Below are positions 24,706 to 36,559 of a DNA stretch of 64,000 nucleotides, in pieces. Below the pieces are notes generated by a model. The model searched no databases. It saw only the letters and a list, made by a program, of their open reading frames with translations, and had not been told where the DNA came from. Source of the DNA: Tolypeutes matacus (Eukaryota; Chordata; Mammalia; Cingulata; Chlamyphoridae); contig JAKSZT010054334.1 of the NCBI GenBank assembly GCA_026826555.1, positions 35,470,055-35,534,054 of the forward strand. The letters run 5' to 3'. Made by a program: the position numbers and the translations under genes. The number at the start of each line of letters is the position of its first letter. The stretch's first letter is position 1.

Positions 24706-24852
24706 GGGAGGCAGATGTGGTTCAAGCAATTAGACTTCTGCCTACCACATGGGAAGTCCCAGGTTCAGTTCCCGGTGCTCCTGGAGAAGGCAAGTTGGCA
24801 TGGCAGGCAGGTGCAGTGAGCTGATGCAACAAGATGACACCATGTAGCCATT
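24706..24852 (+). mobile_element. Dimeric DAS SINE, left monomer (split by LTR)
   Basis: Head 'gggaggcagatgtggttcaa', box B-like 'ggttcagttcccggtg', then the specific body 'gatgcaacaagatgacac'. The dimer continues after an LTR at 25461. The 5' flank 'aaaaatatat' (near 24690-24700) recurs after the A-rich tail at 25716-25725, marking the original target-site duplication of the whole dimer. Confidence 0.8.
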
Positions 24853-25460
24853 TGGCAGTTTAATGTAATTATGAATTCCAAAAATATATATTGGATTATG
24901 CTTGTAAACTGGTCTGCTAATCTGGGCATGATTAAGTTATGATTAGGGCGTTACTGGGCCATATCAGTAGGGCATTGAGCCCCATCCCTTGGTGGGTGGG
25001 GGAATCAAATATAAAAGGCATGGCAAAAGACAGAGAGAGCAGTTTTGATGTTGGAGTCTTGTGCCGGAGCCCCGTGATGTAAGAGAGCTTGGTTGTGAGG
25101 AAGGAGAGAAGGTTCTGGGATAGAGACAAGCCATTCGCCTGATAGTCTACAGCTGGCCTTGTGGAGAGAAGCAAAGCCTAGAGAGCCTCATAGTCTACAG
25201 CTGACCTTGTGGAGGAAACAGAGTAGCTAAGCCCGGAAAGAAACGCAGCCCCGGAAAGAGAGAAACCCAAGAAGCCTGAACCCTGGCAAACGTCGGCAGC
25301 TGTCTTGCTCCAACACGTGGCAATGGACTTTGGTGAGGGAAGAAACTTATGCTTTATGGCCTGGTAACTGGTAACTGTATCTACCCCAAATTAATACCCT
25401 TTATAAAAACCAATCCATTTCTGGTATTTTGCCTCAGCACCCCTTTGGTTGACTAATATA
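24853..25460 (+). mobile_element. ERVL-like LTR inserted in a DAS SINE
   Basis: About 600 bp starting TGGCAG ('tggcagtttaatgtaatta') and ending 'tttggttgactaatata'. It contains 'gaatcaaatataaaaggcat' (a TATA-like box with the 'ataaaaggcat' run), AG-rich middle text, and the tail 'ccaatccatttctggtatt', related to LTR copies A and B. Within it the phrase 'atagtctacagctg(a/g)cctt' occurs twice (25143 and 25188), a short internal repeat. The SINE body resumes directly after it. Confidence 0.7.
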
Positions 25461-25710
25461 TGCCACAAAAGAGACACAAAGAGAAAAGACAATGGGAGAC
25501 ATAACAAACCAGGGAGTTGAGGTGGCCCAGGTGATTGAGCACCTCTCTTCCACATGGGAGGTCCTGAGTTCAGTTCCCAGTGTCTTCTCTTCTCCTAAAG
25601 AGAAGACAAGCAGACACAGAGAGCACACAGCAAACGGACATAGAGAGCAGACAGCAATCACAAACAACAAGGGGGATGGGATAAATAAGTAAAATAAATC
25701 TTTAAAAAAT
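25461..25710 (+). mobile_element. Dimeric DAS SINE, right monomer
   Basis: Resumes with 'gccacaaaagagacacaaag', then a second tRNA-like head 'gttgaggtggcccaggtga' with box B-like 'gttcagttcccag', then 'agcagacacagagagcaca' and an A-rich tail. This is the right half of the armadillo SINE dimer whose left half ends at 24852. The head is mutated and unlikely to be active. Confidence 0.8.
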
Positions 25711-25725
25711 AAAATAAAAATATAT

Positions 25726-26270
25726 TCCATTGTAACTCTCTTCCAACTTTTCTGACCTCTCACTGAGAGTTTTCTAGGCTGTATCTTTTATACTTCTAGC
25801 CTCTAAATTTCATATATTCTGTCCTTCATCTTCTTAGTTTAAATACCGCTCCTTGGGAATTTCATGTACTTTTCATTATTTTAGTACCACTGGTGCTATT
25901 TCATTACCAATTTTATTATTTTCTTTTCTCACCTTTTTTTCTGTGCTCAAAATCTACACATATACCTGCCTGGTGGATGTCCCACAGAACTTAAAATGCA
26001 AAAAAAGCTTTATTTTCCTCTCAATGCCTACTCTTTCTTCTTTATGTTAGTAACATTCTTACAATTAAGAAATGTAGTATTATTTGTCTCTTTTCTTTTC
26101 TCACCCTTTCACATCATAATTCATTTTCTTTCCATTTATAATATCAACCCCTCATCATCTCTTGCCTGGATAATTTTAATAGACTTCTAGTGATTTCCCT
26201 GACTTCAGTTTTGTGATCTTTAAACTATTTTCCACAGTACAATGCTAGCTGCTCTAACAGCAACAAAAAA
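25726..26270 (+). mobile_element. L2 LINE internal fragment
   Basis: Motifs 'tggtggatgtcccacagaa', 'ctcatcatctcttgcctgga' with 'taattttaatagacttcta' follow the L2 consensus in order ('...ctctcgcctggattattgcaatagcctcc...'). Highly diverged, no open frame. Confidence 0.5.
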
Positions 26271-27689
26271 AAAATCTTGAAGGTTTTGTACAATAGAACG
26301 TTGGTTCTCACTTGTGTAAAGTCCTTTGGGTGGTGAGGAGGTGGGGGTGATGGTGTCACTGTTCCAGACTGATAAAGTCTCCACCAATTACATCCTGTGG
26401 CTCTGCCATCCCTTTGGGTCTTAAGATCCTCTGCTTCCAACCTGTAGGCAGGGAGCGAGAATGGAAGGCTATGCACTTTCTTAGGGCCCAAGTCTGGAAG
26501 CAGTGTACCTTACCTTTGCACACAACCCAGTGGCCTGAGAGAAGTTTACACAGACCAAGAGGAGGAAGGAAATATAATCTAGCTATGCATCCAGGATAGA
26601 AATATTTTGATGAACAAATTGCAAGTTTCTGCCGTTATTGATTTTTTTAAGCAAGCAAGTATCTATTTTACCCTCTTTCCACACTTAAAACACAATCAAC
26701 ATCTTCTCCAAAGTAGACAGCCCAAAGTCTGGCTCAGTTCACCATATCCACATAATACACAATCATAAATTATGTTTTGGGGTCCTGATGATCAATCTAT
26801 GAATTAAAAATAACTTATTTCTACACCTCTCCACCCAACACATAAGCACATATACACTTTCTGCACAATAAAACTCATTTGGAAAGAGCAAAATCGGAGA
26901 TCCTTAAGTCATAATGCCTAATACTTTTGAAACTCTATTTGCATGTGTTATTAAATCCCCTACCCTGGAGGCAGGTGGAGGTCTTTGATTATGCTCTGTT
27001 TATACTCTCAGGAAGGAACTCCCTGATCCACTGTCTATCTCACTCCAGTAATTTATCTACTATGGTCATGACTGAAATGTGTGTTGAGACATCCTTCCTT
27101 GAACGATGTATAGAGTTGTACCCATTTTCATAGGCAGTTTCTTGCCAATGCAAGTTTGAGATCAAAGTCAAAATTATTTTACTCTGAGCTTATAGTTTCA
27201 TTGATAAATTGATAATACACTTTCCTCAAATACTGAGTAGGTTCTGATCTAGTTGGCTCCATATTCTTCCATGTGCCAGAAAAAAACTTCCAAAGTTATT
27301 TCCAAAACATAATTTTCAATGCTGATTTTTTTTCTATCTTAGTCCCATGGCTTTCTCAACTACTAGTGGCAACCTTGAGGCTGTATGAGATAATAGGCTA
27401 GATTGGAAAGGCCAGCTCCTTAATCTGATCATCTGATGATCACTGCTGCCAGGGTCTTTTACTCCTAAAATCTTTCTCAGCCTTATCTTACACTATTTGA
27501 GATTTAGAAGCATTTGTTTTGTTTTGTTGTTTTTTCCCCCATAATCCTGCAAAGCTACAAAAATCTGGGCTTTTGCTTGCAAACTAAAAATTTCTTAAAG
27601 AAAGTTTCCTCCTCCCTGTAATAACTACTACTCAACTAAACCAAAGCCAGGTGTTCAGATTTTTGTTGTAATACCACACCATGTACCAA
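26271..27689. other. Mostly unique, possible old repeats, no gene
   Basis: 26280-26600 has text like 'ctgtggctctgccatccct' that recalls a dispersed repeat I cannot name. The remainder is AT-rich with no ORF, RNA gene or tandem repeat worth calling. Confidence 0.35.
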
Positions 27690-27900
27690 TGTCTGTTACC
27701 TAGGAAATTAGTACAAACTATTGTAGCAAATAAATCCCCAAATATCAGTGGCTTAACACAAAAAAAGTTTAATTCCTGCTCATATGAAGTCCAGCCTGTG
27801 GAGTGAGTAAACGCCAGTCATGAGAATTCAGACTGGCAGCAATTCTGATAGCTTTGCTGCATTTGGAAAGAAAGTAAACAGGCTCTGCCAGTTTTTTTCC
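27690..27900. mobile_element. Unclassified interspersed repeat
   Basis: 'aatatcagtggcttaacaca' followed by 'gtttaattcctgctcatat' matches a very common mammalian dispersed repeat motif. I cannot place it in a named family with confidence. Confidence 0.35.
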
Positions 27901-27904
27901 TGAA

Positions 27905-28415
27905 ATACAAGTCTAATCACATCATTTTCCTTGTTAAAATACTATGATTCCCTTTTCACCTTGAGGATAAAATCCAAGTTCCTTAACATTCCATACAAAG
28001 TTGTTTTGAACCCATCTCTCCACAAACTGTACAACCCAACATTATAGAGCAGCTTATATATAATTGCATTTACCATCCTTTTTCCTTACCATATAATGTT
28101 CCTATGTTTGGAATGACTACTCTTTCATGACCACTAGGCAACATCATATTCCTCCTGAAGAGGGTCCAGCAACTCAAATGTCATCTGCTCTTAGATAACT
28201 TCTCTAAAATCCACTTCTCACTGAGTTAATTGATTCTCTTCTGTGCAATTCCTTGAAGTTAGTTATGGACTGTATTTAACATGATATAGTCTATACATTT
28301 TTATAAAATATTCTTATTCAGCCTTGTACAAATTCTAAAACGATGGATTTTTCCCAATGCCTAGCACAGTGCCTGCAGTGATAGATACTGAATAGATGTT
28401 TATTGAAACACATAG
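27905..28415 (+). mobile_element. L2 LINE 3' end
   Basis: The order 'aatcacatcattttccttgt', 'ttcaccttgaggataaaatc', 'caaatgtcatctgctctta', 'cccaatgcctagcacagtgc', 'gaatagatgtttattga' follows L2 almost to its 3' end. It is the best L2 match in the window. No frame is open. Confidence 0.75.
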
Positions 28416-28608
28416 CATTCTTAGCACCTTCCAAGATACATTATAGCAATAGTTACTCGTTTTTACTCATAGTCTCAGTTTTAATAATTGTAAGACCTAT
28501 AAATTAAGGTGGCTGTGATTCACAGATAGCTTAGATTTATATATGTAAGTAAATATCCATTTGTGTTTTGTCTGACTCCATGATAATTTTTCTTGGAGTT
28601 CAATGCCG

Positions 28609-28640
<32 letters not shown>

Positions 28641-29229
28641 ATGGGCTTCTCTGTTTTCTCATGGTAGTTTGTTTCCATTTTCTGTTAAAATGAAACATAT
28701 AGAGCCATATAACAGCTGTGTTAATTATTTGCATATGTATAAAATTTAAAAGTGATTATGAAGATTTTTTATTTTTCTGAATGCTTCAGATAAGTAATTT
28801 TCAGTTCAGAATATAGGCTGGGTCACTGAGATACCACTGTGTTTGAACTCAATTTAATTTCAGAAACACATTAATTTAACTTATACTATGTGTAACGCAC
28901 TATCCGTTAGGCCCCTGGAGGGGTGAAATTGAATGAGACATCCTCCCAGCAGCTGTAATGGGTAGCATTTTGGATTTGGGGATTGGAAGGCAAGAGTGGC
29001 CTCAGCCTTTGGCATTTTCAGAGCTGTGTCTTGGTGGCTCATATCTTTAATTTTTCATCTCCAAAATGTTAATTATTTTGGTTTTCACTGATTGTTTATG
29101 TGCCGTGTAACAAAGATTTTCCTTTAAACACATTTTTCTCAGAGATTGGGCTTTTTGGCTCTCGCCCTAAAACTAGTGCTTACTAAATGAACAAGATAAA
29201 TTCTGAAAGTCTAGCCTGGTGATCCTTGT
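28416..29229. other. Unique sequence with a T26 run
   Basis: Unique sequence with a 26-base T-run at 28609-28634. I see no SINE head next to this run, so it is listed as low complexity only. No gene seen. Confidence 0.45.
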
Positions 29230-29400
29230 CTCCAAAGTGCTTGTATCTGATGTTATGTGATAGGAAGAAGATACACTTTGGATTCAAGAAGCCCAGCTTC
29301 CTTTTCCAAATATGCCATTAGACACTGTAATGTCTGAAAGAGTGAGTCATTGAACTCCTGTTTTATTATCTTGAAAATTCAATGAACAGAAACTGGGTTG
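29230..29400 (+). mobile_element. Possible MIR fragment
   Basis: 'ttggattcaagaagcccagc' and 'gagtgagtcattgaactcct' with 'tattatcttgaaaattc' follow the MIR layout (head, then 'acctctctgagcctcagttt' region) with heavy decay. Confidence 0.4.
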
Positions 29401-29999
29401 CAATAAATGATACAGACACTCACAAATTATATGCATATATCTCAGTGATGTTAGAGATTTTTGAAAGCTTACAAGCCACTTCAATTTCATTTTAGGAAAA
29501 CTTGGAATAGATGTTAAATTAATGCTTATCAATATGTTCTTTGGTTTGCAATAGTTTCTCATCTAAATACGCAAAAGGAGAACATACAAATAAATTCCAC
29601 AAAGCTTCCCCTCGCCTTTCTCAAGATATGCTATAGACATATATCTTGCTTATTGAACTACCCTTCTGTATTAGGAGGTACAGAAGGTATAGAAGGTACA
29701 CCTGTGATTGGCCATTGTTCATTCACTCTTTTCAAATATATATTATATTCCCAATGAAATTCCCTGAAACAATGACATTGTCTTTGGATTTACTAATAAA
29801 TATGACAACCAATATATGAGAAAAAACAAGGTGATTATTAAATAAATTTTTCAGGATTCAATTGTTTTATGGTCATTCTGTATTCAGGAACACTAAGCTT
29901 ATTTTTTTATGTTTTGTTTACATAGAAATCATAATGGATCTTGTGTTGGTAATATTATCATTTACATCCTTTGCAGTTTAAGAAGCCTTTCAACATATA

Positions 30000-30130
30000 T
30001 TATCCTATTTAGCCATCACTGTGATAGCACAAGAAATATTTTCTTCTAATGGGTGAGGGAACTGGCATTTAAAGAATCTAAGCAATTTTTCTAAAATTAT
30101 ACAGAGTATATTGTACCATAAAGAATCAAA
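30000..30130 (-). mobile_element. MIR-type fragment, antisense
   Basis: 'atattatcctatttagccat', 'tgggtgagggaactggcat' and 'atctaagcaatttttctaaa' follow the reversed MIR consensus around '...gatgaggaaactgaggc...'. Degraded. Confidence 0.45.
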
Positions 30131-32329
30131 CACATTTCTTTGGGTTCTAAGGTGTCAATATTTAAAAAACAAAACAAGACAAAACAAAAAAAGGAACTTG
30201 AAAAGCTAACACGAAGAAGAGAGTGGTATTCTCATTCCCTAAGGTTTCGAAGATGAGGACTAAGTTCTGCCAACTCTAACTGTCTCATTTATTCAAAGAG
30301 CTGGAATAGAAAGCTCAGAAGTCTTTGGGGACCCACTCCAAAGGCATCAGATTTGGCACTGAAATCATCCCTATAGCACAGATTGGAGCAGGAGCAAGGA
30401 AAGGGATGCATTTGCAGTGTAGCACTTGTATTTTAAGGCCTTTTTTATTATGATTTTATTAAAGTGTTTACAGTAGCATTAAGGATCAGAAGAAACTCAA
30501 GCACAGAGGCAAGTTGAAGCTTGGCCTATGGACACCAAAAGCATCTTTCTGTGTTGTAAAAATAATAAAAATGGGTCATATGAGGCATTTGGGAATGGTA
30601 AATCTAAGTTCTGTATCTCTGCCAAAAAAGAGGCAATAGAAACAGCTACATCTTGCCCAACTCAGCTGTTTGCATTGTTGCCAAATTCACCAGTGTAATG
30701 TCCATTAAAATAACATCTTTGGGAAAATAGCACAGTGTCAGTGCTGTCTATGAGAATCAGAAAATAGAAAGAAGAAAATGGCACTTATGACAATCTCTAA
30801 CTGAGTAATAGTGGCAAATCAAAACTTGCAAAAGAAAAAAAATCATAAGTTCGTAGGTCAAAGGAAGAAAACTATCTCAGATCAAAATAACCTTTTCTCA
30901 TTGAATTTAAACAGAGTTCAAAGTCAATGGATAAATTGAACCATTCTGTCATTGATCTATGACTTAGGTATTTTCTACATTTTCAAAGCAATAGTATAGG
31001 AAGTACTGTGCATTAACGTGTGGTGAGAATCAGCACTTAGGATCTGATAGGCTCTCAGTTCAGCATCCTCCAGCTCTAAAAATGGTCAAAAACCATCACA
31101 TATTGGAAGAGTCCTGTCTCAGACTCCTGAACCAATTCTTTCCTAAAAAAGCAAGATATGGAGATTGAGGTTAATAATTCATGATATCAGTGGTGTCAGT
31201 TTGCTCTTGCCCTTCCCCTGCCTTCGTCAGCACCATAGTCCTCCCTGGTTCCCCAGGGACTGACCATCTGTCTTATTCCTCCTTGAAAACTCACCCTGCA
31301 TTTGGATCCAGTGTAGGATTTTGACATATGTTTCTACCGATATACCATTTTCAAACTACATTCAAAAGCATCCCTTATTCTCTACACTATGAATTAACCT
31401 CCTGTGATCTGGTCTTGACATAGTCCCTTGGATCTATTTTTCTTTTCAGTCCCAAACTTCCATGGAGTAGCCACTCTAGGTGAGCACATTTGTGATCCTC
31501 TGTTATTCAGTAAAGAACAGTGCTACAATAACATGGAAAACCTTAAATATTATCACTGTACCTTTGTTTTATTTCCATGCTCATTCCCCTATAGCATTTA
31601 CATCTTGGTCCATATTAATTGATTTTTATGAAGTTATCAAATTTATTGGCAGTTTACATTATGTTTTTATAAATGTGTTAGAAGTTCTCCACTTAACATT
31701 AAATAATAAATAATATTCATATTGAATCACTTTATCACAATTATAATTGATTAGTTAGAATTTATGTATATATTTTTTCAAAAATCATGTGGACTTTTTT
31801 TTAATATTTAAGAAAAAGTAACAATAAATCCATGTACATAAGTAATCCCAATGAGTAGAATTAATGGTAAAAGCTATGAGCACTTCTAATTACTTTCTAA
31901 TAGCTTTCACATTGCATGCATGTATAATTTATAAAACTATCAGCAGTGTACAAATGGTCGTGTCACACAGAACATAGTGTATATTATATTTTGTCATCTA
32001 AATAATTCTTTTTTACATTACAATGAAATGTATTTAAAACATTTAAAAAATTACAAAAATGTCACAATCCTCAGAAGTTTTTATTTTTTATATTTAAATA
32101 TTACCTCATCTTCAACTTAATAAATAGGTTCAGAATTAGGTAGGCATTCAAGCTTTGGTTTGTTAACTTTTGTATAGCTTATGATAAACTATTTTTCCCC
32201 TCTGAACAATATTTTGTTTATCTTTTGTACATGTTAATATATGATAATTTTATTACTATTATTTTCTTAATATCAGTTTAGATTTTGATATCTTCTTTTC
32301 ATCTATGAGAATTTTTAGCTTTGTTTTTG
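30131..32329. other. Unique AT-rich stretch, no gene seen
   Basis: No ORF with coding character, no RNA gene. The T-rich part from about 31500 has the look of a decayed reverse LINE, but no block is good enough to call. 31190-31300 is a relatively GC-rich patch of unknown nature. Confidence 0.4.
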
Positions 32330-32473
32330 ATTTGTTATTGCTGAGATTTTATTTGCCTCTAATATTTATTCGTGATTTCTAGTTTTGTTCCATTGAACTT
32401 ATTATCAAAATTAACACCTGATCAATTTTTGTAAATGTTTTATGAATGTCGTGTACTCTTGACTCTATTTTAG
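32330..32473 (-). mobile_element. Possible decayed L1 fragment, antisense
   Basis: 'ttctagttttgttccattga' and 'gtaaatgttttatgaatgtc' resemble the reversed L1 ORF2 segment. It stops abruptly at a pyrimidine-rich 'ctattttag', after which composition changes to A-rich. Confidence 0.35.
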
Positions 32474-32481
32474 GACCATAA

Positions 32482-32895
32482 GAAACAAAAAACAAAGTGA
32501 ACTGGGAAACAAACAACAGGAAGAGAGGCTTTGTAAAGGCAGAGTATAATCCTCAATGGGGAGGAAAGTGGAATTACTATTTTTGTGCAAGTAACAAAGC
32601 AGAAAATACATGCTCTCAAGATTTAAACAAAAGTAATAAATACTTTGTTTTTGTCCAGCAAAAGCCAAATGACATCCTGATGTACTCTTTCAGGGACGGC
32701 ACTAGAGTAATTCAAATAGAGAACATTTCTGGAAGAATTAGGACACCAGACTGCAAAACAGTAAAACAAAATAGATTTAGAATTTTCCATAGCAATATGC
32801 CCTTAGTAACACCACCAACAAGTTTAGTACACAATTCCATCTCTTGTACATATCACCACACAAGCTCCTTTAAAAATAGTTTTAGTTCACAATGA
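32482..32895 (+). other. Unidentified 137-codon open segment, A-rich
   Basis: Between a TAA at 32479 and a TGA at 32893 there are 137 sense codons with no stop, in a region where T-rich neighbours are full of stops. There is no ATG near the front (the first listed start is GTG at 32497). The translation has 'WGGKWNYYFC', several cysteines and two N-glycosylation-type sites (NKS and NIS), and no family I recognise. It is purine-rich on the plus strand. An acceptor-like 'ctattttag' lies just before it and a weak donor-like 'gtaaat' about 17 bp after it. It may be a retroviral or other retrocopy fragment, a lone exon, or chance. Confidence 0.3.
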
Positions 32896-33711
32896 GGAAT
32901 ATGTGGTAAATTATGTATTTTTATTTTTTGGTATTACTTTTTTATTAATTAATTTCATTTTAATTAATGAAATGGTCTTTTAAATTAATAAATTGATGAC
33001 TTTTATTTTTAATTAGACATTTATATAAAATGACAAAAATGATGACACAAATATTAGATTAAGATGCTTGAAATTAAAAAAAAAATTTATGTATATTTAT
33101 GGGTGTCTTCTAAATAACTAGTCTAAAACAGACAAAAATCCTGAACTTGTGGGAATTGCTTTCTGTTTAGGTGGGGGAGGGGTGAAGAATAATAAATGTT
33201 AAATATGGGATAAAAACTTAGTCTTTTTAAAAAAATTAACTTTCATTGTTGCCTATTATTTATTTTAAATACATTTTGTTTATTTTTTAATCAACTGAAT
33301 CCTCATTAATAGATTTTAGCCAATTTCTGAACCTATGTTACTACTGGGAAATAAATTTCATGAAATTGGTTTAATACAAAGTTGTTATATTAAGATATAT
33401 TTTAAGGTTTCCAGGCCTCTTTCTGCTCCTCTTTCTTCCTCTCTTCCTCTTTCTTCTCCTTTTTCCTCTTCTTCCTTCTCCTTTTAAAATTTTATTTTAT
33501 TTTAATTTATTGAGCTTGGTAATTGCTAAAAAACTATTATTTCAGATAATTTTGTGAGATTTTAAAAAGCATTTTAAAGAGATATTCCTAATCTTAAGAT
33601 TTTTCCTGAAGCTTTACTTATTGGGTTTTGATTTCTAGTGTATTTTCTCAAATTGCACATTAACATCTTTCTATTTTGGACATCCATTTTTGTTTTTTTA
33701 TGTTTATTTTT
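32896..33711. other. AT-rich unique stretch with a pyrimidine tract
   Basis: Very AT-rich, with local palindromic AT runs near 32941-32980. A 70-bp almost pure C/T tract lies at 33415-33484. No gene seen. Confidence 0.5.
33415..33484. repeat. Homopyrimidine tract
   Basis: Nearly uninterrupted CT-rich sequence built of 'ctcttcctctttctt'-like units, with a single G in the left part. Such tracts can adopt triplex DNA; that is a general property and was not tested here. Confidence 0.8.
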
Positions 33712-33812
33712 TTAACTTTTTATTGAAGTGTATCATTCATACATGGACAATAATTGTATAGTAAAAGTTGTGAACTGGCAAAACAAACATACATATCATC
33801 ATACATCCAATT
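33712..33812 (-). mobile_element. Very short L1 3' end, antisense
   Basis: 'aactttttattgaagtgtat', 'cattcatacatggacaata' and 'caaaacaaacatacatatca' equal the start of the fragment at 37413. Only about 100 bp of L1 3' UTR is present, a strongly 5'-truncated insertion. Confidence 0.65.
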
Positions 33813-33830
33813 TTAAAGCAATTCTTCTTT

Positions 33831-35369
33831 GTTGTTGTTGAGATTGCCGTTTATATTGGTGACAACAAAAGCATGATTGCAATATTTTTCCCTAAATAAA
33901 TTGTAAACCTTTGTCATAATACTGAACAATGTTAAGTTGCTGTTATTTTGTGAACACCCTAGAATATCGAAATAAATAAAACTCAAAATTCAAAAAGTAA
34001 ACTAAGAAGATTGTTAATTCATTTTATTTTAATGGACATTCCTAAAATATATCTTTTTTTTCTTTTTTGCTAAAACACAGACATAACACACATTCCATGT
34101 TATCTCTTGGATGCTTTATTCATTTTCAGCTATAACATCTCCATGCTAATTGTCATATTTTATAGGAAACTTCTTTACAGTTACATTTATATAACTCACC
34201 TGAAATCATTTTATTTGCGAAACAAGATTTACGTTGTGTCACAGAAAGAATAGTACTGAAATGGTATATAGATATACAAAAATAAAATAATCTAAATTAA
34301 TATTTCCAATGGGGATTTTTGAATATATTTTTGTTCGCTAAATTTCTCTGGGAAATAGATCTCCATGTTTAAATCTTCAACTTAGGAAGCTGGAATTTCT
34401 TCCCATTAGAGACACAGTAATAACTTTGTAATTAGTGAAATCATTGTCACACTGCATAATCAGCTCATTGAGCACATATATTATAGTAAGAAAAAATAAT
34501 AAAAATTTCTTGATAGTAACATAACTGTCCCATTAAAGTCTTGATTAACTTTATAACAATAACGCAGTATCATTTTACTTTTATAAATTAGCAGACAAAT
34601 TAGAAATATATCAAGCAACGGTCTTGTATCTTTAGAGAAGGGAAAGATGCTTAATTAAAATAATATAAGGCTAGCAACATTAATTTCTTATTGTGGGGAT
34701 TTAGCAACGTGCACCAAAATGTGAGGCTAAAATTATATTTCAGCAGTTTTATGTTAAATGTTTCAAGGAAAGCCATAAGGCCCTTAGGCACTGCATGCCA
34801 TAGAGTAGTATCAGAAACAATTGATGTGTGTAATGACAATTGGGAGCATCCATTCCAGATGAGCTGACCCACCCTGATTCCACCCTGCTGCTCCTGTTTG
34901 GTCAGCAGGTACCTTTCACCATCTGTTTCTCTCATAGCAGCTGAATCGTTTCTCTTATTGTGCATGTAAATGGTGAAACATGCTTAATATGAAATACAGC
35001 TTGTAGGTCATGGGACATTCTAAGGATTTCTGTTTAATTTGATAAGATTAATTTTAGCTTGGAATACATTTTTCTTTGGTATTATGAAAAGAGTTTTTAT
35101 CCTATAAGTAATCAGACCAAGGCATGTCTAATTTTAAAAGAGATGGGTACATAAAATTACAGAGATTGCTGTAATTTGCTGTTTGTATTATTAACATCTT
35201 TATGAAGATAGAATAACCATTCCTTCTAACTAGGTACTTTGTGTGATTATTACATTGGCCATGAAAATTATTGAGCCTCCAGGAAAACATGTATACTCTG
35301 TTGATCTAAAGTCTAAACACAATTTCTGCCATTTTCTTTGGTCTTTCTTCCCAGATGATCAAAATTTAC
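33831..35369. other. Unique AT-rich stretch, no gene seen
   Basis: No ORF with coding character and no named repeat. 34651-34965 (minus) is open for 104 codons but shows no domain. Confidence 0.45.
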
Positions 35370-35880
35370 ATTGTTTAGATCTTTTCATTTTTTAACTTAA
35401 TTCATTTTGGAGATTTTTCTGTATCAGTCTTCATTTTTTCTAATGTATGAGGAATATTATGGTATATAACTTATTTCACTGAGTATCTAAGTATCTCTTG
35501 ATAGGTTCTTTTGTATTTCCATTGTTTTGTTTAGTTATTCCTAATAACACTGATATATATATACATATACATATATCAATGACATTGCTTGATTACAGGA
35601 TAAATGCATTTTCTATTTTGTTGAAAGTGAAAATGTATCCTTGATAAATTTTGGATTAAATTATCCTCCCACAAAGAGTATTTGAGAATATAATTTTTTC
35701 CACAACTTTGTGGAGAAAATTTTTGCTAATCAAAAAGACTTAATTCTGAGTGATAGTAGGTGGTTTTTCACAAATTTATGGGCAACTTATCCTTTTTTGT
35801 TGGTGTTGTTGAACTGCGTTTCTTAACCTTGGCTGGTTTTCTCTATTGATTTGATCATCTTTTCATTTTCCTTTTGTATG
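35370..35880 (-). mobile_element. Possible decayed L1/HAL1 fragment, antisense
   Basis: T-rich text such as 'atttttctgtatcagtcttc' and 'tttcattttccttttgtatg' resembles the reverse of an old L1-class element. The (AT)n-like patch at 35550-35576 lies within it. Low certainty. Confidence 0.3.
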
Positions 35881-35909
35881 GACTTTTTGTAAATTTATTA
35901 TGATACTTA

Positions 35910-36050
35910 CTCTGTGTCAAATGTTGTAAATATGCTTTGCAGTTGTCATTGCATTCAATTCTTTGAGATTTAAGACAACTCATGTAAGTAGGGCTATGAA
36001 AGCTATGCAAAATTAAGTGGATGTCACGCAATTACACAGCTCAGTCTATC
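35910..36050 (-). mobile_element. MIR-type fragment, antisense
   Basis: 'cttactctgtgtcaaatgt', 'gcattcaattctttgagatt' and 'cgcaattacacagctcagtc' follow the reversed MIR order ('...gcctggcac...aggtcacacagct...'). Degraded. Confidence 0.35.
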
Positions 36051-36482
36051 CAAGAAAAGAAAAAGCTTAATTATTTTGGAATTTCAAAAAGAAATGTTAG
36101 TTTTGTTTATTTTTTTTAGGGCAAAAAATAACTGGCACAGTAAAATATCCTTTATTTAAAGTGTAATGCCACAAATCCTATTTAAGTTCTTCTACAACAT
36201 GGTTCATATATAATCTAGACATTTTTGTAGGTGTCACAGGGAACTTCTATATGACTCAGTTCATGGTCACCTCTTGAAAATGCTTATTTATGTTTATATG
36301 GACATGTTTTTGTGACTCTTATATGCCACAGGGACATAATAATTAATTAATTTAAATGATCACACAAATGGATCTTGAAAAGTATATATTTTGGAAAGAG
36401 GTAATAGTGATAACTATGCTGAAAAAAAAATTTAGAATATAAAATAATACCAAATAGAAGAGAAATTCTTTCTCTCCACATT

Positions 36483-36510
36483 TATCTATCTGCCTATCTA
36501 TCTATCTATC

Positions 36511-36559
<49 letters not shown>
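36483..36559. repeat. (CTAT)n microsatellite
   Basis: About 18 CTAT/ATCT units with one phase shift near 36510. Likely polymorphic in the species. No host element was recognised around it. Confidence 0.95.

Noticed and set aside
28609..28634. Tail of an antisense SINE at the T26 run
   Set aside because: The sequence to its right does not contain any DAS or MIR head, so it is listed only as a homopolymer.
36483..36559. CRISPR-like direct repeats
   Set aside because: A plain tetranucleotide microsatellite in a mammalian genome; there are no spacers.
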